This document shows, piece by piece, positions 32,597 to 38,360 of a DNA stretch of 38,360 bases (the stretch's first letter is position 1; each line of letters begins with the position of its first letter). The notes under the pieces were generated by a model. That model was not told where the DNA came from, searched no databases, and worked only from the letters and a program-made list of their open reading frames with translations. Origin of the DNA: Acidimicrobiaceae bacterium (GTDB lineage Bacteria; Actinomycetota; Acidimicrobiia; Acidimicrobiales; Aldehydirespiratoraceae); assembly GCA_026710865.1 (NCBI GenBank), contig JAPOQG010000193.1:1-38360 (forward strand), given 5' to 3'. The position numbers and the translations under genes are program-made.

Positions 32597-33589
32597 CTAG
32601 GCAAGCCCGCTCGCCGTCGCGAGCTGTGACAGCTGGACCTGGGGACGGGCGCCCACATGGCCGACCACCTCGGCCGCCACCAGGCTCCCCAACTGTGCGC
32701 AGCGGGTCAGGGGCGCGCCGTGGCTGAGGCCCCACAGGAAGCCGGCGGCGTACATGTCGCCCGCGCCGGTGGCGTCCACGGCATGCTCGACTCCGACCGC
32801 GGAGACCTCCGCCACCGTCGTGCCCTCGGCCACGACCGAGCCCCGGGCGCCGCGGGTGACCACCACCGTCCGGGCCATCTCGGCCGTGCGGTCCCGGGCC
32901 GCGACCGGATCGCCGGTCGAGTGCAGGGCGCACACCTCGGCCTCGTTGGCGAACACGACATCGACGCGGTCCTCGATCAGGTCCAGCCACTCGTCGCGGT
33001 GGCGCTCCACGCAGTAGGAGTCGCTCAGGGCGAGGGCCACGGTCCGGCCGGCGTCCCCCGCGGCCGCCATGGCCAGCCGGATGGCGTCCTTGGCCACCTG
33101 CACGTCCCAGAGGTAGCCCTCGCAGTAGGTGATGCCCGACGAGGCCACCACGCCCGTGTCCACATCGGCGGGCCCCAGCAGGGCCGCAGTGCCCAGGAAG
33201 GTGTTCATGGTCCGCTCGGCGTCTGGGGTCACCTGGATCAGGCAGCGGGCCGTCGGAGGGCCGTCCGGCGCGGGCGGCACGTCGAAGTCGACGCCCGCAG
33301 CCCGGATGTCGTGCATGAACACCTCGCCCAACTGGTCGTCGCGCACCTTTCCGATGAAGCCGGCCCGGCCGCCCAGGGAGGCCACGCCGGCCATGGTGTT
33401 GGCCGCCGATCCGCCGGAGGCCGCGATCCCGGCCGGCATGGCGTCGTAGAGGTCTGCGGACCTGCCGGCGCTGACCAGGGTCATGGCCCCCTTCACCAGG
33501 CCGTGGTCTTCGATGAACGACTCGTCCACCGCCGCGATCACATCGACGATGGCGTTGCCGACACCCACGACATCGAGAACAGGTTCCAA
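32597..33589 (-). CDS. PfkB-family kinase, adenosine-kinase-like
   Basis: 330 aa. The N-terminal VVGVGNAIVDVIAAVDESFI, the ASGGSAANTMAGVASLGG substrate region and the catalytic DATGAGDMYAAGFLWG follow the eukaryote-like adenosine kinase branch of PfkB proteins, which phosphorylates adenosine to AMP. Related sugar kinases are possible. TTG 33589 is preceded by GAGGAGG. It lies between an ABC-2 exporter and an SRPBCC protein with no other purine gene adjacent, though add is elsewhere in the window. Confidence 0.87.
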   Translation of the reverse strand: MEPVLDVVGVGNAIVDVIAAVDESFIEDHGLVKGAMTLVSAGRSADLYDAMPAGIAASGGSAANTMAGVASLGGRAGFIGKVRDDQLGEVFMHDIRAAGVDFDVPPAPDGPPTARCLIQVTPDAERTMNTFLGTAALLGPADVDTGVVASSGITYCEGYLWDVQVAKDAIRLAMAAAGDAGRTVALALSDSYCVERHRDEWLDLIEDRVDVVFANEAEVCALHSTGDPVAARDRTAEMARTVVVTRGARGSVVAEGTTVAEVSAVGVEHAVDATGAGDMYAAGFLWGLSHGAPLTRCAQLGSLVAAEVVGHVGARPQVQLSQLATASGLA

Positions 33590-33682
33590 GGGGCCTCCTC
33601 GCGCCTCGCCCCAGACAGTAGGCCGGTGCGGTTCGTGAGTTCTTCAGACGGCGTTGCCGGGGCCGGCTTCGGGCTCGGCCGG

Positions 33683-34495
33683 TCAGCCGGTGGCCACCCG
33701 CCGGGCCAGTGACCTGAACGCCATCACGAACGTGACGACGCCCAGGCCGCCGATGGCTGCGGCGCCCTTGCCGAGAGCCGCCGCGTCCCAGCCGGCCGAC
33801 AGCAGCGACCGCATCCCCTCCAGCAGGTACGTGACCGGATTCCAGGCGGCCACGGTCTGCATCCAGCCGGTCATCAGCTCCCGCGGCAGGTATGCGGGGG
33901 TCAGGAAGGCGAACGGGAAGAAGATCAGGAACGACGAGTTGACCGCGGCCGGGTTCCCGGTTCGCAGGGCCACCGTGTACGGGAATCCGGTGAAGGCGAG
34001 GCTCCACGCCACCGCCAACCCCAAGAAGAGCAGGATCCCCAGCAGCCCGGTCCCGAAGCGCACGCCCGCGACGAAACCCATGGCGATAACGACGAGCGAC
34101 AGCGCGACGGCCAGGACGACGTCGGCCACCATCATGCCGAGCAGCAGCGTGGTCCGCCGCACCGGCGTGACGAGCATCCGGTCGAGGTACCCGGTCTGGA
34201 TGTCGATCACCAGCACCGACGCCCGCGAGATCCCGGTGACCGCGAAGATTATGGCCACCGGTATCTGGAACGCCCGGTAGTCGATGCCGGGCGAGCGCTC
34301 CACGAACGACTCCAGCGCGCCGATGTTCACGAGGAAGAAGAAGGTCGGGATGATCAGCGCCGGAGCCATCGCCTCCGGTTCGCGCAGCAGGCTGCGCACC
34401 GAGCGTCGGGCCACGGTGGCGATGTCGGTGATGGTCCCGACGGGCCGCACCATCCCGCCGCCTGCCAGGGCGGGGGCTTCGCTCTGCACGCTCAT
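33683..34495 (-). CDS. ABC-2 type export permease (DrrB-like)
   Basis: 270 aa with six hydrophobic segments and the ABC-2 signature LTPAYLPRELMTGWMQTVAAWNPVTYLLEGMRSLL near the C-terminus. The cytosolic N-terminus and the RSLLREPEAMAPALIIPTFFFLV start are typical of daunorubicin-type (DrrB) permeases. It pairs with the overlapping ATPase gene (ATGA overlap) to form an exporter, probably for a lipid or lipophilic compound. The 93-bp spacer to the kinase shows nothing notable. Confidence 0.9.
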   Translation of the reverse strand: MSVQSEAPALAGGGMVRPVGTITDIATVARRSVRSLLREPEAMAPALIIPTFFFLVNIGALESFVERSPGIDYRAFQIPVAIIFAVTGISRASVLVIDIQTGYLDRMLVTPVRRTTLLLGMMVADVVLAVALSLVVIAMGFVAGVRFGTGLLGILLFLGLAVAWSLAFTGFPYTVALRTGNPAAVNSSFLIFFPFAFLTPAYLPRELMTGWMQTVAAWNPVTYLLEGMRSLLSAGWDAAALGKGAAAIGGLGVVTFVMAFRSLARRVATG

Positions 34496-35559
34496 CGCGG
34501 GCTGCTCCCCTCAGAGGCCGGCGCCCCGGCGGGGCCGGCGTGCGGATCCGATCCTCCGGCTGCCGGGCCGCCCCCGGCGGCGGTCGGGTCCACCGTCGAC
34601 ATCCGGTAGCCGGTGGCCAGCAGGAACACGTCGTCGAGCGACGGGGTGCGCACGGTGAGCGATTGCGGGTGCAGTCCCGCTCCTGCCAGAGCGACCGCCA
34701 CGCTGCCGACTGTGGCCGCGCCGTCGGCGGTGGCGATGGTGATGCCGCGGCGGCCCTGGGTGACCGCATCCACATCGGGCACGGTCTCCGCGACCGCCGC
34801 CGCGGGCGCGATGGCCTCGGATGGAAGGTCCACCACGATCACGTCGGCGCCGACGGCCCGCTTCAACTCCGCCGGCGAGCCCTCCTCGACGATGCGGCCG
34901 CCGTCGATGATGGCCACCCGGTCCGCCAGCGCGTCGGCCTCCTCGAGGTACTGGGTGGTGAGGAACACCGTCACCCCCAGCTCGCCGTTCAACCGGCGCA
35001 CCTCGTCCCAGACCTGCGCCCGGCTGACCGGGTCGAGGCCGGTGGTCGGCTCGTCCAGGAAGAGCACCTCGGGGCCGTGGATGAGCGAGGCGGCCAGGTC
35101 GAGGCGGCGTCTCATGCCGCCGCTGTAGGTCTTGACGCGATCCTCCATGGCGCTGCCGATGTCGGCGAGGTCGACGGCCCGTGCGATGGACGCGGCCCGG
35201 TCGAATGCGCTCAAGCCGTACAGGCGGGCCTGCAGGTCGAGTATCTCGCGGCCGGTCTGGCGCTCGTCGAGTGCGGCCTCCTGCAGGGCGACGCCGATGC
35301 GGATGCGAACCTCGCCGGGGCTGTCGACCACGTCGTAGCCGGCCACCGTGGCCTGTCCTGCCGTCGGCTTCAACAGGGTGCACAGCATCCGCACCGTGGT
35401 GCTCTTGCCGGCGCCGTTGGGGCCGAGGAAGCCGTAGATCTCTCCGGCGTTGACACCGAGATCGACCCCGTCGACGGCACGGTTCTCGCCGAAGGTCCGT
35501 ACGAGGCCCCGAGTCTCGATCGCTGAGTTCCGATCCCCGCTCCGGGCATTACGCGGCAC
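34492..35559 (-). CDS. ABC-2 type exporter ATP-binding protein (DrrA-like)
   Basis: 355 aa. The nucleotide-binding domain has Walker A GPNGAGKST, Q-loop VALQEAALDERQTG, signature YSGGMRRRLDLA, Walker B VLFLDEPTTGLDP and the switch region TTQYLEEAD. The C-terminal extension (about 225-355) matches the DrrA CREEM-like region (TPSLDDVFLLATGY) and ends in a Gly/Ala/Pro-rich tail. It energises the adjacent permease. Its start lies 11 bp after the XRE-cupin stop, so that regulator may head this operon. Confidence 0.92.
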   Translation of the reverse strand: MPRNARSGDRNSAIETRGLVRTFGENRAVDGVDLGVNAGEIYGFLGPNGAGKSTTVRMLCTLLKPTAGQATVAGYDVVDSPGEVRIRIGVALQEAALDERQTGREILDLQARLYGLSAFDRAASIARAVDLADIGSAMEDRVKTYSGGMRRRLDLAASLIHGPEVLFLDEPTTGLDPVSRAQVWDEVRRLNGELGVTVFLTTQYLEEADALADRVAIIDGGRIVEEGSPAELKRAVGADVIVVDLPSEAIAPAAAVAETVPDVDAVTQGRRGITIATADGAATVGSVAVALAGAGLHPQSLTVRTPSLDDVFLLATGYRMSTVDPTAAGGGPAAGGSDPHAGPAGAPASEGSSPR

Positions 35560-35570
35560 GGGGCCGCAGG

Positions 35571-36209
35571 CTACCGGAGACGGACGTTGGCGAACCCGGG
35601 CGAGGCCTCGATCATCAGCAGCTTGACCTTCTCGTCGGTGGCGGCCCGCAGCCGGTGGGGCTGGCGGGTGTCATAGGAGATGGAGTCGCTGGGCTCGAGC
35701 CGGAAGATCTCTCCGTCCAGGTCGACGTCGACCACGCCTGAGATGACATAGATCGTCTCGAATCCGTCGTGAACCCAGTACTCGCGGAACGTGTCGGGGG
35801 CGCCGCTGAACTCGACGACCTGGAAGGGGCTGGCCTCCGGCGCGACGACCCGGCGCAACCCGTCCATGTCCCCGAGTTCGCTGGCCGGCACCACCGAGGT
35901 GTCCGATGCCCGGACCACAGTCGCCTCCCGGGTGTTCTCCGACCCGGCGAGCAGCCACGAGGCGTTGGTCCCGAGTGCCTCGGAGATCTGGTGCAGCGAA
36001 CTCATCGACGGCCGGGCCAGTCCCCTCTCGACCTGGGAGAGGAACGGGTGCGACAGGCCGCTCAAGCCGGCGAGCGCCTTCAGTGTGAGCCCGCGTTCCT
36101 TACGCAGGGTTCTGATCTTTGCCCCCAGTCGCCGGATGCGCTCCGCGTCGTCCAACCGAGTGTCGAGCTTCGCACCCGGAGCGCCAGCAGCAACGTTCTT
36201 AGAGTTCAC
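35571..36209 (-). CDS. XRE-cupin transcriptional regulator
   Basis: 212 aa. A helix-turn-helix of the XRE/SinR type is at about 28-82 (KIRTLRKERGLTLKALAGLSGLSHPFLSQVERGLARPSMSSLHQISEALG). A C-terminal cupin sensor follows (about 140-212: EYWVHDGFETIYVISGVVDVDLDGEIFRLEPSDSISYDTRQPHRL). Such regulators often control uptake and breakdown of nitrogenous compounds. GTG 36209 is chosen because the longer frame's TTG 36269 sits inside the putative operator. It is divergent from the NMT1-like binding protein and close upstream of the ABC-2 exporter genes. Confidence 0.88.
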   Translation of the reverse strand: MNSKNVAAGAPGAKLDTRLDDAERIRRLGAKIRTLRKERGLTLKALAGLSGLSHPFLSQVERGLARPSMSSLHQISEALGTNASWLLAGSENTREATVVRASDTSVVPASELGDMDGLRRVVAPEASPFQVVEFSGAPDTFREYWVHDGFETIYVISGVVDVDLDGEIFRLEPSDSISYDTRQPHRLRAATDEKVKLLMIEASPGFANVRLR

Positions 36210-36252
36210 AGGCTTGTTCCGCTCGCGATTCTGGTCCGGCTTGCGCCGAAGA

Positions 36253-36294
36253 AATGTTGATGGTATCAAGATTGATATAGGTCATGTCAACATT
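36253..36294. promoter_or_regulatory. Nested inverted repeats between the XRE-cupin and binding-protein genes
   Basis: AATGTTGA (36253-36260) and TCAACATT (36287-36294) form an outer perfect inverted repeat. TATCAA and TTGATA (36264-36269 and 36272-36277) form an inner one with a 2-bp spacer. The block is AT-rich compared with its surroundings, and TTGACA on the minus strand (36290-36285) could be the -35 box of the regulator. This fits an operator controlling both divergent genes. Confidence 0.6.
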
Positions 36295-36318
36295 CACGAC
36301 CAAACACCTGGAGGACAA

Positions 36319-37566
36319 ATGAGCAAGAAGTCATGGGTTCGCGCCCTCTGCGCGCTGGCCGTACTGGGTCTGATCGCGGCGGCATGCGGCGACGACGATA
36401 GCGGCACGACGCCGGCCGCCGAGGCTCCGGCCACGACCGCGGCCCCAGCGGCCGACCCAGAACCAGCGGCCGAACCCGAACCGGCCGCCGAGCCCGAACC
36501 GGCCGCCGAACCCGCCGATGAGGAGGTGGCTGAGGACTCCATGAACCTGGCCGGCGTCTGCCCCGACCCGATCGTGATCCAGACCGATTGGTTCCCTGAG
36601 TCCGAGCACGGCGCCCTGTACCAGATGGTCGGCGCCGACTACGTCATCGATGCCGACACCCAGACCACGACAGGCAGCCTGATGGCCGGCGATGTCGACA
36701 CCGGGATCGACATCGAGATCCGGGCCGGAGGGCCGGCCATTGGATTCGCTTCCGGCTCGACCCACATATATGTGGACGACAACATCACCCTCGCCTACGT
36801 GAGCATCGACCAATCGATAATCCGCAATGAGGACACGCCGACGCTCTCGGTTGTGGCCCCCTTGGAGAAGAACCCTCAGATCATCCAATGGGACCCCGAG
36901 GCTCAGCCCGACATCGAGTCCATCGCTGACATCGGCGAGGCCGGGCTCACCGTGAATGTGTTTGCCGGCGGCACGTTCATCGACGTGTTCGTCAACGAGG
37001 GCGTGCTCTCGGCCAACCAGATCGACCCGTCGTACGACGGCGCGCCATCCCGCTTCATCACCGAGGCCGGGGCCATAGCCCAGCAGGGGTTCGCGTCGGA
37101 GTCTCCGTACAGCTACGAGGTCCTCTACGAGGAGTGGGGAAAGCCGATCGCCTTTGAGCTGATTCACGATGCCGGCCTGCGCATCTATTCGCAGACGCTG
37201 TCGATCCGCACGGGCGATCTCGACAGCCTTCGCCCCTGCCTGGAACGCTTCGTGCCCATCGTCCAGCAGGCAGTGGTCGACTTCGCGACCGACCCAGCCA
37301 GAGCCAACGCCATCATCGTCGATGCGGTCGAGACCATCAACAGCTTCTGGCAGTATCCGCCGGAGTTGGCCGACTTCTCGGTACGCACTCAGGTCGAACT
37401 CGGCCTCGTGGGCAACGGACCCGACAGCACCGTGGGCAACATGGACGAGAGCCGGATCGCCGAGGTCATCGCCAAGATCATCGCGGCCGGCTTCGATGTC
37501 GACCCCTCGATGGAACCCGGCGACATCATCACCAACGAGTTCATCGACGAGAGCATCGGCTTCTAG
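36319..37566 (+). CDS. NMT1/SsuA-like ABC transporter substrate-binding lipoprotein
   Basis: 415 aa. A lipoprotein signal with lipobox IAAA-C (C23) is followed by a repetitive EPAAEPEPAAEP linker to about residue 72. A type II periplasmic-binding fold follows (IVIQTDWFPESEHGALYQMVG, LMAGDVDTGIDIEIRAGGPAIGFA, FVNEGVLSANQIDPSYDG). Relatives carry hydroxymethylpyrimidine, sulfonates or nucleobase-like compounds. The adjacent amidohydrolase suggests a nitrogen heterocycle, but this is inference. GGAGG sits 5 nt before ATG 36319; the much longer frame upstream overlaps the regulator and is rejected. No cognate permease is visible before the window ends. Confidence 0.88.
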   Translation: MSKKSWVRALCALAVLGLIAAACGDDDSGTTPAAEAPATTAAPAADPEPAAEPEPAAEPEPAAEPADEEVAEDSMNLAGVCPDPIVIQTDWFPESEHGALYQMVGADYVIDADTQTTTGSLMAGDVDTGIDIEIRAGGPAIGFASGSTHIYVDDNITLAYVSIDQSIIRNEDTPTLSVVAPLEKNPQIIQWDPEAQPDIESIADIGEAGLTVNVFAGGTFIDVFVNEGVLSANQIDPSYDGAPSRFITEAGAIAQQGFASESPYSYEVLYEEWGKPIAFELIHDAGLRIYSQTLSIRTGDLDSLRPCLERFVPIVQQAVVDFATDPARANAIIVDAVETINSFWQYPPELADFSVRTQVELGLVGNGPDSTVGNMDESRIAEVIAKIIAAGFDVDPSMEPGDIITNEFIDESIGF

Positions 37567-37578
37567 AACTGGCATCAC

Positions 37579-37606
37579 GGGGCCTCCCGGTGAGCCGGGA
37601 GGCCCC
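37579..37606 (+). terminator. Perfect 12-bp hairpin after the binding-protein gene
   Basis: GGGGCCTCCCGG and CCGGGAGGCCCC pair without mismatch around a TGAG tetraloop, 13 bp after the stop codon. No T-tract follows. As the next gene is on the same strand about 50 bp on, it probably acts as a partial terminator or stability element that favours binding-protein expression. Confidence 0.75.
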
Positions 37607-37660
37607 AGAGCGGCCATGACCGTCACCCCCGGCCGCGCCACGACACCGAGAGGAATGAAC

Positions 37661-38360
37661 ATGGCCGAAGCCGCGGACTTCGTGGTCACCGGCACGGTGA
37701 TCACCGCCGATCCTGAGCGGAGGGTGTTCCTCGACGGCGCGGTCGCGGTCGCCGGCTCGAGGATCGTCGCCGTGGGACCGAGGGCCGAGGTCGAGGCGGC
37801 CCACCCCGGCGGCAGGCGACTCGGCGGGCCCCGCGACCTGGTGATCCCGGGGCTGATCGACACACACAACCACATGGCTCAGGCGCTGGTGCGAGGCATG
37901 GCTTTCGAGGACCTGCCCAACATCACCCGCATCTACATCCCGGCCGAGGACGTGCTCGGCGACGACGGGATCCGCACCAGCGCACGGGTCACCATGGCCA
38001 ACCTGCTGCGTGCCGGCGTCACCACCACCACCGACACCACCTGCACGCCCGAACATGAGGAGGCGGTGGGCGAGACCGCCCTGGAGATGGGCATCCGCTG
38101 CGCCCTGGCCGTGGGACAGCGCGACCGAACCTCCCGCCTCGCCAGCAACTACGAGCAGATAGAGGGCCGTTCGGAGTACCGCGACGATCCGGCAGTGCGG
38201 GCCGACAACGTCGCTCACCTCGACGACTTCTGTACCCGCTGGGCGACGCGGGGAGGCGGCCGGGTGCGCCCCTACATCCATGCACCCAGCGTCCCGTCGG
38301 TCAGCGACGAGATGTTCGCCGCGGCCCTGGACCTGGCCGAGCGCCACGACACCGCGATGA
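37661..38360 (+). CDS. Amidohydrolase-family deaminase/hydrolase (5' part, runs off the window)
   Basis: The first 233 residues are present. The composite-domain N-terminus (ADFVVTGTVITADPERRVFLDGAVAVAGSRIVAVG) and the metal motif PGLIDTHNHMAQALVRG (H-x-H) identify an amidohydrolase of the AtzA/TrzA/SsnA/MtaD (SAH/cytosine/guanine deaminase-like) group. The later catalytic residues lie beyond the window, so substrate and integrity cannot be judged. ATG 37661 has GAGAGG at good distance; in-frame ATGs at 37655 and 37616 are alternatives. It probably breaks down the compound taken up via the preceding binding protein. Confidence 0.85.
   Translation, partial: MAEAADFVVTGTVITADPERRVFLDGAVAVAGSRIVAVGPRAEVEAAHPGGRRLGGPRDLVIPGLIDTHNHMAQALVRGMAFEDLPNITRIYIPAEDVLGDDGIRTSARVTMANLLRAGVTTTTDTTCTPEHEEAVGETALEMGIRCALAVGQRDRTSRLASNYEQIEGRSEYRDDPAVRADNVAHLDDFCTRWATRGGGRVRPYIHAPSVPSVSDEMFAAALDLAERHDTAM

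Noticed and set aside
32145..34775. A single 876-codon minus-strand open frame
   Set aside because: Only its last 147 codons form a real protein (SRPBCC). The rest is a shadow of the kinase and ABC-2 permease genes, Arg/Gly/Pro-rich and without domains.
35791..36318. N-terminal extension of the NMT1-like binding protein to 591 aa
   Set aside because: It would overlap the XRE-cupin gene, and the internal ATG 36319 has GGAGG and begins a perfect lipoprotein signal.
1..38360. Mobile elements, CRISPR, phage genes
   Set aside because: No transposase, integrase, phage structural protein or regularly spaced repeat array is visible; the tRNA at the edge has no adjacent integrase or repeated 3' end.

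Overview
This is a GC-rich chromosomal window from an actinobacterium, most likely of the class Acidimicrobiia. The evidence is a SAM-clan riboswitch of the actinobacterial SAM-IV kind in front of metX, cysteine-paired SLH-like repeats on a secreted protease, frequent GTG/TTG starts, many ATGA/GTGA gene overlaps, and LacI-type operators with a GAGCGCTC core. I see no insertion sequence, prophage, CRISPR array or rRNA. All family names come from reading the translations; no database search was possible.

Left part (1-12157). tRNA-Gly(GCC) lies at the edge. A leftward methionine cluster follows: riboswitch, metX, a PLP-dependent sulfhydrylase/cystathionine synthase, a membrane protein and a small acidic protein. 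A DEAD-box RNA helicase is divergent from adenosine deaminase (add). A rightward group follows: a secreted double-domain M16 protease with SLH-like repeats, upp (uracil phosphoribosyltransferase) and a D-2-hydroxyacid dehydrogenase. A DUF2238-like membrane protein faces it.

Centre (12246-30524). This is the heart of the window: a 14-gene leftward cyclitol (inositol) catabolic cluster with a divergent LacI regulator. In transcription order it is iolE, sugar-binding lipoprotein, ABC permease, ABC ATPase, iolC, hydroxyacid dehydrogenase, MocA-like dehydrogenase, iolD, SDR, MocD-MocE-like desaturase/Rieske fusion, iolG, NAD-dependent reductase, iolB, LacD/YihT-type aldolase. A TTGACA/17 bp/TAGATC promoter with a perfect 16-bp LacI palindrome just downstream precedes iolE. 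The canonical steps (IolG, IolE, IolD, IolB, IolC, aldolase) are present. IolA, the malonate-semialdehyde dehydrogenase, is not. The extra dehydrogenases and the oxygenase fusion suggest that the real substrate is a modified cyclitol, such as an O-methyl-inositol or a rhizopine-like compound, that is demethylated or oxidised before entering the Iol pathway.

The cluster has odd architecture. The permease is about twice the normal length, with roughly 380 extra hydrophobic residues in its middle. Several gene junctions carry short, diverged duplications of the neighbouring gene's end. Three of these duplications form mini-ORFs that overlap both the upstream stop and the downstream start.

Right part (30541-38360). 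This holds an acidic protein of unknown function, a TetR regulator with its own palindrome, an SRPBCC protein, an adenosine-kinase-like PfkB kinase, an ABC-2 exporter pair and an XRE-cupin regulator. The XRE-cupin gene is divergent from an NMT1-like substrate-binding lipoprotein, followed by an amidohydrolase that runs off the window.
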